Of a stretch of 64,000 bases of DNA, positions 56,026 to 63,914 are shown piece after piece. A model generated the notes under the pieces. That model was not told the origin of the DNA. It worked only from the letters and a program-made list of their open reading frames with translations, and did no database searches. A program made the position numbers and the translations under genes. The DNA comes from Paracoccaceae bacterium (GTDB lineage: Bacteria; Pseudomonadota; Alphaproteobacteria; Rhodobacterales; Rhodobacteraceae), in assembly GCA_016744015.1 (NCBI GenBank), contig JADGFD010000007.1, positions 116,665 through 180,664 on the forward strand, given 5' to 3'. Each line of letters begins with the position of its first letter. Within the stretch, counting starts at the first letter, position 1.

Positions 56026-56673
56026 TTAGGCCGGAAAGTCGGCGGAAAGAAGCCGGAGCATTTCTGTGGCACTAGGGGCCGCGCAAATATGCACGGTATT
56101 CCCCGCTGGGCAGGCCGCCGCTACGGCCTCGCTTAATGTATATAAAACGAGTTTAGTGAAAGTGCCTTCCGGCAGAGAACCCGCTAATAATTTTGCCGAC
56201 CGTGGGGAAAACAGAGCCACCGCTTTAATTTCTCCTGCGTCTAGCAGGTCCTTTACTTCGTTGCTCAGCGGCAAAGCGGCCTGCTCGTAAATCGCCAAAT
56301 GCCGCGCCCCGAGCACTTGGCGCACATGCTGCCCATGAAGGTGCAACACGCCAGTCTTAGGTAGTATCATTTTCAAATTACCCGCCGTGCCTGCCGCGGC
56401 TTTTGCTTCAAAGCCCAGCGCCCGCGCGCGCGCCGCCGTGGCGTCACCCACGCAATAAGCTGGCAGACGGGCATCAGACATCCGCGCAAAGGCCTCAACA
56501 CCGTTTTTGCTGGTAAAAGCCAGTGCGGATATGCCGGAAAGGTCAATATCGGCGTTAAGGTCGCGCATTTCTTGCATCGGAGAAATTATCGGCTCTAGGC
56601 AGGTGTCAACGCGCACGCGCTTGGCAAAAGCCTCGGCCTGCGCGCGGGCGCGGGTGAGCAGGAGCCTAGGCAA
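56026..56673 (-). CDS. hemD: uroporphyrinogen-III synthase (TTG start)
   Basis: A 215-residue HemD enzyme that closes hydroxymethylbilane to uroporphyrinogen III. The start LLLTRARAQAEAF and TSKNGVEAFAR, later FSPRSAKLL, fit this poorly conserved family. The probable start is TTG 56673-56671, with GAAGG a few bases upstream; it overlaps the hemC end by 8 bp. The frame stays open further upstream without a better start. Placement next to hemC supports the call strongly. Confidence 0.88.
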   Translation of the reverse strand: MPRLLLTRARAQAEAFAKRVRVDTCLEPIISPMQEMRDLNADIDLSGISALAFTSKNGVEAFARMSDARLPAYCVGDATAARARALGFEAKAAAGTAGNLKMILPKTGVLHLHGQHVRQVLGARHLAIYEQAALPLSNEVKDLLDAGEIKAVALFSPRSAKLLAGSLPEGTFTKLVLYTLSEAVAAACPAGNTVHICAAPSATEMLRLLSADFPA

Positions 56674-57598
56674 AAAAACCTTCGCCGCCTTTGGTGCGTA
56701 GCTCGATGCCTGCCTCTGCACCAATGCGCACCGCCTCGCTTAGCGGCCCTTCCCAGTTTCCGGCATGGGTAACCGACCCATCTGGCCGGATAATCTCCCC
56801 CCGAAAGCGCAAGATATCATCGTCCAGTTCCGCTAGCCCACCAATGGGCGTGCGGCAGGAGCCATCCAGCTCTTTCAAAAATGCCCGCTCGGCGGTTATC
56901 CGAACAAACGTATCCTCGTCATGAATAGGGGCTAGCAATTTCCCCGCCGCCTCATCCGAGATCCGCCGTTCGACCCCCACGGCACCTTGGGCGCAGGCGG
57001 GCAGCATAACGTCGGTTTCAATCGGGTTTGCAAGGTCAAAACTGCCCAGCCGCCGCAGCCCGGCGCAGGCAAGAAACGTGGCTTCGGCCACGCCATCCTC
57101 AAGCTTTTTTAGCCTCGTTTGCACATTGCCGCGAAACTCCACCAACTTCAGGTCTGGCCGCATGGCCAGCAATTGCGCCCGCCGCCGCAGGCTAGAGGTG
57201 CCCACCGTGGCCCCCTCGGGCAGCTCGGCAATGCTGCTATATTTTTGGCTGATAAACGCATCGCGCACATCTTCGCGCGGCAGGGCGCAGTCAATCACCA
57301 GTTCATCAGGCAGCATTGTGGCCACGTCTTTCATCGAATGCACCGCGATATCAATGCGCCCACCCAGCAACGCCCGCTCAATCTCTTTGGTAAAAAGCCC
57401 CTTGCCGCCGATTTCCGAAAGCGGCCTGTCTTGCACCGCATCCCCGGTGGTTTGGATAACCTCAATGGTAAAGGCCCCTTCAGGCAGCCCATGCGCCTGC
57501 ATCAGGCGGCTACGGGTTTCATGCGCCTGCGCCAGCGCCAAAGGCGAGCCGCGGGTGCCGATTTTCAGCGGGGAATCTATGCTATATTGCGTGGTCAT
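56666..57598 (-). CDS. hemC: porphobilinogen deaminase (hydroxymethylbilane synthase)
   Basis: Enzyme of 310 residues that links four porphobilinogens to hydroxymethylbilane. Conserved: IGTRGSPLALAQAHETR at the N-terminus, VHSMKDVAT, DVRDAF and the dipyrromethane-cofactor Cys in LDGSCRTPIGG. ATG 57598 was chosen (an in-frame ATG at 57634 adds a 12-residue tail without support). First gene of the leftward haem unit hemC-hemD-COG4223-hemY. Divergent from gpsA with a 55-bp gap. Confidence 0.96.
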   Translation of the reverse strand: MTTQYSIDSPLKIGTRGSPLALAQAHETRSRLMQAHGLPEGAFTIEVIQTTGDAVQDRPLSEIGGKGLFTKEIERALLGGRIDIAVHSMKDVATMLPDELVIDCALPREDVRDAFISQKYSSIAELPEGATVGTSSLRRRAQLLAMRPDLKLVEFRGNVQTRLKKLEDGVAEATFLACAGLRRLGSFDLANPIETDVMLPACAQGAVGVERRISDEAAGKLLAPIHDEDTFVRITAERAFLKELDGSCRTPIGGLAELDDDILRFRGEIIRPDGSVTHAGNWEGPLSEAVRIGAEAGIELRTKGGEGFFA

Positions 57599-57653
57599 GC
57601 TTGGGGTGATACCCCTTGTGCAGAGTGCAGGCAATTGGTTTTAGGGCATAGAT

Positions 57654-58550
57654 ATGAAAATCGGGATCATTGGCGCTGGGGCGTTTGGCTCGGCTTTGGC
57701 CGTGGCCTACGGGCAAAAAGGCCTAGAGGTCGCGCTTTGGGCGCGGGGAAAGCCGCATGCGCGGGATTATCCTGACACTGTTTTACATACTCATAACCTA
57801 GTTGATTTAGAAGGTGCAGGCGCCATTCTGCTGGTGCTCCCTGCGCAGAAAACAGCATATTTTCTTAAAGAAAACAAGCTCCCCGCCGCCCCGCTGGTGC
57901 TGTGCGCCAAGGGGATAGATACCGCCACCGGCAAGCTGCAAAGCGAGATTACCGCGCCGTTTACTGAAGCGCCCGTCTGCATTCTTACCGGCCCAGGCTT
58001 TGCCGATGAAATCGCGGCGGGCCTCCCCACGGCACTTACTTTGGCGGGCGGAAATGCCGCGCAGCAGGCACTGCTTTCCACCCCGCGCTTGCGGCTTTAT
58101 CGCACCGATGACCTAATCGGCGCGCAAGCAGGCGGGGCGCTCAAAAACGTAATCGCGCTGGCCTGCGGCATGGCCATTGGCGCCGGCTTGGGAGAAAGCG
58201 CCCGCGCCGCTTTGCTCACCCGCGGTTTTGCTGAAATGCAGCGGCTTGGGGTGGCGCTGGGTGGGAAAGCTGAAACTTTTCAGGGGCTTTCCGGCCTAGG
58301 AGACCTCGCCCTCACTTGCGCAAGCGCACAGAGCCGAAACTTCGCCCAAGGGCTAGCTTTTGGGCAGGGTAACGGCCAAACTGGCGGCACGGTGGAAGGC
58401 CTCGCAACCGCTGAAGCGGCGGCCTCGCTAGCGGCAAAGCTCGGCGTAGAGGCTCCGATTACGACCGCTGTGGCGGCCGTGGTTTCTGGCAAAGCCACGG
58501 TTGAATCCGCCATGCAATCCCTGCTCGCGCGGCCCCTAAAGGAGGAATAA
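57654..58550 (+). CDS. gpsA: glycerol-3-phosphate dehydrogenase (NAD(P)+)
   Basis: Makes sn-glycerol-3-phosphate for phospholipids from dihydroxyacetone phosphate. It has 298 residues, slightly short of the usual 320-330. The cofactor motif GIIGAGAFGSALAVAY is at the N-terminus, and the catalytic Lys is in GALKNVIALACGMA. The common SKG/N motif appears as CAKGID. The start is ATG 57654. It is followed immediately (0 bp) by the EVE gene. Confidence 0.94.
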   Translation: MKIGIIGAGAFGSALAVAYGQKGLEVALWARGKPHARDYPDTVLHTHNLVDLEGAGAILLVLPAQKTAYFLKENKLPAAPLVLCAKGIDTATGKLQSEITAPFTEAPVCILTGPGFADEIAAGLPTALTLAGGNAAQQALLSTPRLRLYRTDDLIGAQAGGALKNVIALACGMAIGAGLGESARAALLTRGFAEMQRLGVALGGKAETFQGLSGLGDLALTCASAQSRNFAQGLAFGQGNGQTGGTVEGLATAEAAASLAAKLGVEAPITTAVAAVVSGKATVESAMQSLLARPLKEE

Positions 58551-58967
58551 ATGCAATATTGGCTCTTTAAATCCGAACCCAACACTTGGGGCTGGGACAA
58601 GCAAGCCGCCAAAGGCGAAGCCGGTGAGGAATGGGACGGTGTGCGCAATTACCAAGCCCGCAATTTTATGCGGCAGATGGCGGTGGGCGACCTCGGGTTC
58701 TTTTACCATTCTGTAAATGAAAAGCAGGTGGTGGGCGTGGTCGAGGTGATTGCGGAGGCCCACCCCGACAGCACCACCGATGACCCGCGCTGGGAGTGCG
58801 TGGATATAAAGGCCATCGCCCCTTTTCCACAGCCCGTAACCCTGCAACAGATCAAAGACGAGCCTCGCCTTTCTGAGATGGTGCTAGTGAAAAATTCACG
58901 CCTTTCAGTGCAGCCTGTCACGCCCGAAGAATGGGAAGTTGTCTGCCAAATGGGCGGATATAACTGA
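58551..58967 (+). CDS. EVE domain protein
   Basis: A 138-residue EVE-domain (PUA-like fold) protein: YWLFKSEPNTWGWD at the start, WDGVRNYQARNFMR and the MVLVKNSRLSVQPV segment. EVE domains are thought to bind modified nucleotides in DNA or RNA. It starts at the base after the gpsA stop and shares its transcript; this neighbour pair is common in alphaproteobacteria. Last recognisable housekeeping gene before the accessory region. Confidence 0.92.
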   Translation: MQYWLFKSEPNTWGWDKQAAKGEAGEEWDGVRNYQARNFMRQMAVGDLGFFYHSVNEKQVVGVVEVIAEAHPDSTTDDPRWECVDIKAIAPFPQPVTLQQIKDEPRLSEMVLVKNSRLSVQPVTPEEWEVVCQMGGYN

Positions 58968-59194
58968 GCATGCGACCTTTGGAGCTTCGGGCTTTTAAGG
59001 TTGGAAACACGCGCCGATGCCTTCTACTAAACTAGGTATCGAACCCATAAATAGCTTCACATAAACAGAGGCTTGTGTTTCACTTGGGACAAAATCTGTT
59101 TGGGTGGCAAATGTTGCGTTTTGATATGAGCGCACTGGAGTGCGCCGTTCATCAAATGTGTACTGCCGAACAAGAGCGGCGGGGTAAAACAGGT
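58968..59194. other. intergenic, no gene recognised
   Basis: Sequence between the EVE gene and the dead transposase. No open frame with a ribosome-binding site and no inverted terminal repeat of the insertion sequence could be seen with confidence. Confidence 0.5.
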
Positions 59195-59385
59195 GGACGA
59201 CAGGCGGGTCATAAACGGCATTTTTATGCTCGAAGGACGGGCTGCCCTTGGCGGGATTTGCCCGAACGCTATGGCCTACCTTTGCGCTTCCTGCTGACAC
59301 CGAGCGAAACCCATGATGCACCGCCTTGCCGTATTCTGCTAGACGCTGTGCAACCCAGCCAGATGCTTTTAAACGAACTGGAACA
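59195..59385 (+). pseudogene. fragment of IS5-type transposase
   Basis: RRVINGIF, then TGCPWRDLPERYG, matches the N-terminal conserved region of IS5-family transposases. It is followed after a gap by FLLTPSETHDAPPCRILLDA and SQMLL, a later part of the same protein. The two halves of the first motif lie in different frames and the central part is deleted, so the element is dead. It marks the border between core genes and the Rhs region. Confidence 0.75.
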
Positions 59386-59460
59386 GTTTGATCATGAGCA
59401 GCTGCGGATAAACATTGGTATTGGCTTGAAATACGTGAAAAAGCGGTGTGATGGTACTGA

Positions 59461-59586
59461 TTGAAGCATATCTACCTTCACCCAAGCGCGCAAATCATCC
59501 ACTCGCTGTTTGATCTCGATGGCAACCGGATTGTGGAGTATGATCAACTTAAGCGATGGGGTAAATGGAGCAATCGGAGAAATTGA
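59461..59586 (+). pseudogene. Rhs core scrap (remnant 0)
   Basis: About 27 codons match the cores downstream (LHPSAQIIHSLFDLDGNRIV then EYD). The tail QLKRWGKWSNRRN is unique and ends at TGA 59584-59586. It looks like an older cassette whose core was largely deleted, the tail being the first residues of a lost or displaced C-terminal domain. Confidence 0.7.
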
Positions 59587-59662
59587 ATGGCGAATTATTG
59601 GAGGACTAACGCCCCCAACATGGTTTGATTGAATGTAGAAAATAAACAACTGGAGGCTTTAG

Positions 59663-60043
59663 ATGTCAAAATTAAGTACTATGCTCGTCTGCTTGGTCGT
59701 TCTTTGCCTGAGTTCCTGCGCAAAAGTGAAAACCAATTTTCAGCTACATTTTTATCCGGCCGGAACCGGCCTGTTGAACAACGACTGGGAGCAAGTGGCC
59801 AACGTAAATGTTAGTACAAGAGCAGCGAGCTGGCTGACTGGCGAGTCAGCAAATAGGGTGATCATTTCGATTCAAAAAAAGGGGGGAGAGCCTGAAGTAG
59901 TTTATACTGGGGAATGGTCCACCACGAAAATTATTTCGGTGCAAGGGTACTGGGATTCCGCGACTCAATTCCAACTACAGATTCTTCCTTCAATTGATGG
60001 GGATAATTTACCCACAACGACCATTGAAATCGATAGTAAGTAA
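59663..60043 (+). CDS. lipoprotein of unknown function, candidate orphan immunity protein
   Basis: A 126-residue predicted lipoprotein: signal peptide with lipobox LSSC (Cys at about 18), then a beta-rich mature part ending in TTTIEIDSK. TGGAGG lies about 6 bp before the ATG, so it is probably expressed. It follows Rhs remnant 0, the place where an immunity gene would sit; exported lipoproteins are common immunity proteins for toxins acting in the periplasm. That role is inferred from position. No family recognised. Base composition is lower in GC than the left part of the window. Confidence 0.65.
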   Translation: MSKLSTMLVCLVVLCLSSCAKVKTNFQLHFYPAGTGLLNNDWEQVANVNVSTRAASWLTGESANRVIISIQKKGGEPEVVYTGEWSTTKIISVQGYWDSATQFQLQILPSIDGDNLPTTTIEIDSK

Positions 60044-60082
60044 ATAGAAGGCGTGGTGGGGGAAATGGGGAGGTTTTTTGCA

Positions 60083-60520
60083 ATGACTAATAGAAAAATA
60101 AAACATGTAATTTTTGGCGATCTGACGTTGATAGCATCCCTATCAGTTTGCTTGGTGCTTATGGGGTGTAGTGCAAAGGTAGTTGGTCAACATTGTGCTT
60201 TTCCGACCGAGAGCGACCCTCTTGGAAATCGAGAGCGAGCTGCCGCACTCATAATTCGTGAGCCTCGGGTTCTCTTGTGGAACCTTGATCCGAAATTCAG
60301 CGTCACAATTCAATCTGAAGATTATTCTGTTGAATATGAGCAAGAACTTCCGAGTGAATACGCATTGGGAACTAATATCAGTTGTGTTTGGCTGAGCAAA
60401 ACTCAAGTTAGTATTTCTGCTGAGTATCGAGACGAATCCCCTAGGCATTTGGACCCGCCATTTTCCACAATATTTGAATTTCAAAATGGTCAGTGGGTTG
60501 AACGCTCCGTGATACAATAA
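60083..60520 (+). CDS. second lipoprotein of unknown function, candidate orphan immunity protein
   Basis: A 145-residue predicted lipoprotein: membrane-spanning signal with lipobox LMGC (Cys at about 29), then a mature domain rich in charged and aromatic residues. The start could be ATG 60083, or 60065 or 60053, all in frame; none has a decisive ribosome-binding site. Its position between a Rhs remnant and Rhs cassette A resembles immunity gene arrays. It does not resemble the preceding lipoprotein in sequence, so the two are not duplicates. No family recognised. Confidence 0.6.
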   Translation: MTNRKIKHVIFGDLTLIASLSVCLVLMGCSAKVVGQHCAFPTESDPLGNRERAAALIIREPRVLLWNLDPKFSVTIQSEDYSVEYEQELPSEYALGTNISCVWLSKTQVSISAEYRDESPRHLDPPFSTIFEFQNGQWVERSVIQ

Positions 60521-60553
60521 GGATTCTTGTCTTTTGCGAACTTCCTCGGCCCC

Positions 60554-61539
60554 CTGCAGGCGCAGTATAAATACAACGCCCTCGGCCAGCAGGTGTGGCG
60601 CAAGCTGCACCCCTCGGGGCAAATCATCCACTCGCTGTTTGATCTCGATGGCAACCGGATTGCGGAGTATGATTACGCGGGCGGCAGTTCCACACTCATC
60701 CGTGAATACATCTGGATGGACGGTTTACCCGTGGCCGTGGTAGAAGGCGGCATAACGTATTACGTCCGCACCGACCATATTGGTCGGCCTGTGTTTGCGA
60801 CTGATTCAACAGGCACAAAGGTCTGGGAAGCCATCTACCTCCCCTTCGGCGAAGTCCACGCCACCACCGGCACCCCATAACCCTCCGCGTCCCCGGCCAA
60901 TGGTTCCAATCCAAATCCGGCCTCCACCAAAACTGGATGCGAGACTACGACCCCACAACGGGGCGGTATATACAGACTGATCCTTTAGGTCTTGGAGACG
61001 GCGCGTCAGTTTACGGCTATGCTCGGCAAAACCCCGGAAGGTATGTGGACCCGAGGGGGGAATTCACTATGGACGATGCAGCCAAAAGTCTAGCGAAAAA
61101 GGGAGTTTCAATACCCGCGGGTCATCGTAGATACTCAACTGAACAAATATTCGATGAATGGCTAGAATTGGAACGCGCAAATGAAGGATGGCTGGGCGAA
61201 ATTCCAAACTGTCCTTGTATAGTTGATCCTTCCGAGGAGTTTGTTGCGGGAGACCAATGGGCGCCATTAGATTCGACAGGAGCCGTTGTGAACTACTTTC
61301 ATGGCCCTAAAGCGCAATTCGAACTACGGTCATGGCCCTCGCCAAACGGGTATGGAAATCAGTGTATGTATGATCAATCGGGGAATTTAATTAGAACAGC
61401 ACCAGATGCCGGTTCTGCGGATTATTATTCACCTAATGGTAGCCTTTGGGGTCATTGGGCACATGATGTCCACCCCTACACTATCGCGGAAAAAATAGGT
61501 AGAATTGATGATTATTATAATGTGAGACCTGTACGATGA
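60554..61539 (+). pseudogene. Rhs tip cassette A: core (frame-broken) plus C-terminal domain CT1
   Basis: The core encodes the last Rhs/YD-repeat unit (YKYNALGQQVWRKLHPSGQ, REYIWMDGLPVAVVEGG, YLPFGEV) and ends in one frame at TAA 60878-60880. It resumes in the -1 frame (TLRVPGQWFQ, MRDYDPTTGRY, DPLGLGDGASVYGYARQNPG, YVDPRGE) and continues into CT1, about 155 residues after the hinge. CT1 contains GNQCMYDQSGNLIRTAP and GHWAHDVHPYTIAEKIG; no toxin family was assigned with confidence. There is no start codon or signal: it is a displaced tip, probably a recombination reservoir, unless frameshifting and an upstream start exist. The stop overlaps the next gene by ATGA. Confidence 0.75.
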
Positions 61540-61871
61540 GAATCTGGAGGTTTTTCCTGAATGGAGCGCTCGTCAGGATGTTTGGGCAAATAATTGTTGA
61601 ACTTTTAGGCCCAGAGATGGCCACAATTAGTGGGCAGTTTACGAACTTTGGTATATACTGGCCGTACGTAACTGTGCTCGAATTGGCGGTTTTCTTTTTT
61701 TGCTTGTGCGTCGCGCTAATAGGGCTAACGCTGGCATACATCTTAGCCAATTCAAAATTTGTGCAGGTTTTTGAAAATAGAATAGTTATCGTTGGAAATA
61801 TCGACTTTATTTTTTCCTCCATTCTTGGGGTCATCTCTGGATTGATAGTGTCCTTCTATTTGACCCAGTAA
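61536..61871 (+). CDS. small membrane protein, candidate immunity partner of CT1
   Basis: A 111-residue protein with two or three hydrophobic segments (about 45-70 with LELAVFFFCLCVALIGLTL, and the C-terminal IFSSILGVISGLIVSFYL). The ATG overlaps the CT1 stop (ATGA), the tight coupling expected of a toxin-immunity pair. Low GC compared with the housekeeping genes. No family recognised; a membrane immunity protein would fit a toxin that damages membranes or acts in the envelope, but that is inference. Confidence 0.65.
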   Translation: MRIWRFFLNGALVRMFGQIIVELLGPEMATISGQFTNFGIYWPYVTVLELAVFFFCLCVALIGLTLAYILANSKFVQVFENRIVIVGNIDFIFSSILGVISGLIVSFYLTQ

Positions 61872-61908
61872 TGCACGATAGATATCGAAACTATACCCTA
61901 GCGGCATT

Positions 61909-62699
61909 GAGATCATCCACTAGCTGTTTGATCTCGATGGCAACCGGATTGCGGAGTATGATTACGCGGGCGGGTCCAGCACCTTGCTGCGGGAATACAT
62001 CTGGATGAACGGTTTACCCGTGGCCGTGGTTGAGAACGGCGTGACGTACTACGTGCGCACTGACCACATCGGAAGGCCTATCTTCGCAACGGATTCCGCT
62101 GGCACCAAAGTCTGGGAGGCACCCTACCTCCCCTTTGCTGAGGTCCTCACCACCACTGGCCCCCCATAACCCTCCGCTTCCCCGGCCAATGGTTCCAAGC
62201 CGAATCCGGCCTACACCAAAACTGGATGCGGGATTATGCCCCCACCACAGGCCGTTACATGCAAGCCGACCCGCTCGGGCTAGTGGACGGGGCCAGCGTT
62301 TATGGTTATGTTAGGCAAAATCCGGGGCGGTATGTAGACCCAAGGGGGGAAGCAATCCCCATTCTCTGGGTAGTTGGAGCATCGGTTGCAACATATGTTG
62401 CCGAATTACTTCTTGATGCTGCCTTGGAAGAGAATTGTTGTAATAGCTACTATGCGGAAGAACGCGGTGCGACGGTGGGTATTGCAGGATTGGTATTTGG
62501 ACACTCGATGCCTTACCCAAGAGGCCCTTTGGGAGGGTGGGATACTCCGGCAGGCGGCACTTCTCCTTGGAGCAAGATTATGGGGCCGTCAGGGCGTGAA
62601 TTCGGTCGGGCAATGGCACAAAGATGGGTTCCTTTAGCTGGAGCAGCCTCAGTCGCATTTGATTCGATTAGGCTCCTATTGTGCCTATCTGAGGAGTGA
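61909..62699 (+). pseudogene. Rhs tip cassette B: truncated core plus C-terminal domain CT2
   Basis: Core homology starts abruptly at about 61909 (ATCATCCACT), with an in-frame TAG in the place where the other cores have TCG. Then comes the readable part (REYIWMNGLPVAVVENG, RTDHIGRPIFATDS, YLPFAEVLTTTG) to TAA 62167-62169. The -1 frame continues with MRDYAPTTGRYMQADPLGL and VDPRGE, then CT2 of about 115 residues: a hydrophobic start (LWVVGASVATYVAELLLDA), NCCNSYYAEERG, GLVFGHS, then WSKIMGPSGREFGRAMAQRW. CT2 is unassigned. Same frame break as in cassettes A and C. Confidence 0.75.
62035..62238 (+). repeat. 204-bp tract shared by cassettes B and C (copy in B)
   Basis: On direct reading this stretch is identical to 63292-63495 (offset 1257 bp), including the frame break. 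Outside it the two cores differ at many positions, and cassette A differs throughout. This indicates recent duplication or gene conversion. Confidence 0.85.
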
Positions 62700-62701
62700 A
62701 A

Positions 62702-63040
62702 ATGAAATACTCAAAGGCTGACATTATAAGCTGGGTGAAAAAATACGTTGCAGGGCGGGAGAGATTTTACCTGTCGATGGGAGTGCCTTTTGACGAAGTA
62801 CGTTTTTTGCACGACCTGCATTGGGGGCAAACTGACGTTTGGGAGTTGTTTCGCGACATGGAAAAGGACCTAGGAATAGAAGTCAGTATAAAAGTGGATA
62901 ATTATGATCGCTTTTTCCCTCGGGAACCTGGACCGGCTATTCCATTAACACCATTTTTCCGTAAGCGCTTTTTGTTGAAGTTAGAAAAAGACTACCCACC
63001 GTTCACAGTTGTTGAACTAATGCAGTTTGTTACCTTGTAA
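62702..63040 (+). CDS. soluble acidic protein, candidate immunity partner of CT2
   Basis: A 112-residue protein without signal or membrane segment, rich in aromatic and charged residues (GVPFDEVRFLHDLHWGQTDVWELF, then LGIEVSIKVDNYDRFF as parts). GAGGAG at 62690-62695 sits 6 bp before ATG 62702, within the last codons of CT2, so it should be translated well; a GTG at 62696 is less likely. The compact size and placement directly behind CT2 suggest immunity. The pattern reminds me of DUF1493-type proteins, which is a weak impression. Confidence 0.65.
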   Translation: MKYSKADIISWVKKYVAGRERFYLSMGVPFDEVRFLHDLHWGQTDVWELFRDMEKDLGIEVSIKVDNYDRFFPREPGPAIPLTPFFRKRFLLKLEKDYPPFTVVELMQFVTL

Positions 63041-63914
63041 CAATTTTTGAAACTTACACCTACAACGCCGCCAACCGCTCGATGAGCCTGAATAGGAGTT
63101 TGCAGGCGGAGTATAAATACAATGCTCTTGGCCAGCAGGTCTGGCGCAAGCTGCACCCCTCAGGGCAAATCATCCACTCGATCTTTGATCTCAATGGCAA
63201 CCGGATTGCGGAGTATCATTATGCGGGTGGTAGCTCTACGCTCATCCGCAGATACATCTGGATGAACGGCCTCCCCGTGGCCGTTGTGGAAAACGGCGTG
63301 ACGTACTACGTGCGCACTGACCACATCGGAAGGCCTATCTTCGCAACGGATTCCGCTGGCACCAAAGTCTGGGAGGCACCCTACCTCCCCTTTGCTGAGG
63401 TCCTCACCACCACTGGCCCCCCATAACCCTCCGCTTCCCCGGCCAATGGTTCCAAGCCGAATCCGGCCTACACCAAAACTGGATGCGGGATTATGACCCA
63501 ACAACAGGGCGGTATCTGCAAGCCGACCCACTAGGGCTGGTTGATGGCGCGAGTGTTTATGGCTATGCTCGGCAAAATCTAGGGAGGTATGTGGATCCGA
63601 GAGGGGAGTTCATCGCACCCATTTTGGTAGGGTTAGCCGTGGGAATATTGGTTGATACGCTTGTGAACCGGCTTATAGAGTATTGTGAATGTCAGGATGA
63701 GGGACTACCATTTATACCAGACAATAAATATACAGCACTCGGCTTTTATTCGGGCGCAACAGGCGCTTTTGTAGGTGGAAAAACTGGCGGCGTCGGCGGG
63801 GGTGGCCATTCTGGCCACCGCACGAGTGTATTAAGTCGTGAAGTTGGCATGCATGGGCAGCAGCCGGGTAACCCAAATAAATACGGACGATATTTCGGTA
63901 GAAGAATCGCTTGA
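63041..63914 (+). pseudogene. Rhs tip cassette C: core (frame-broken) plus C-terminal domain CT3
   Basis: Core homology begins right after the preceding gene's stop (TYTYNAANRSM, then LQAEYKYNALGQQVWRKLHP). It ends at TAA 63424-63426 and resumes in the -1 frame (MRDYDPTTGRYLQADPLGL, YVDPRGE). CT3 is about 100 residues: a membrane-like helix (IAPILVGLAVGILVDTLV), ECQDEG, then a Gly/His-rich stretch (GGKTGGVGGGGHSGHRTS) and a short basic end. It may be truncated. No immunity gene is visible in the remaining 86 bp. Confidence 0.75.
63292..63495 (+). repeat. 204-bp tract shared by cassettes B and C (copy in C)
   Basis: Partner of 62035-62238. The identity stops within the GATTATG before the DP.TGRY motif, where B has GCCCCCACC and C has ACCCAACAA. 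Confidence 0.85.

Noticed and set aside
58995..59321. 108-codon frame on the minus strand over the transposase fragment
   Set aside because: Antisense to recognisable transposase motifs; no family pattern.
59461..63914. CRISPR array because of repeated blocks
   Set aside because: Repeats are hundreds of bp long, coding, few and irregularly spaced; they are Rhs cores.
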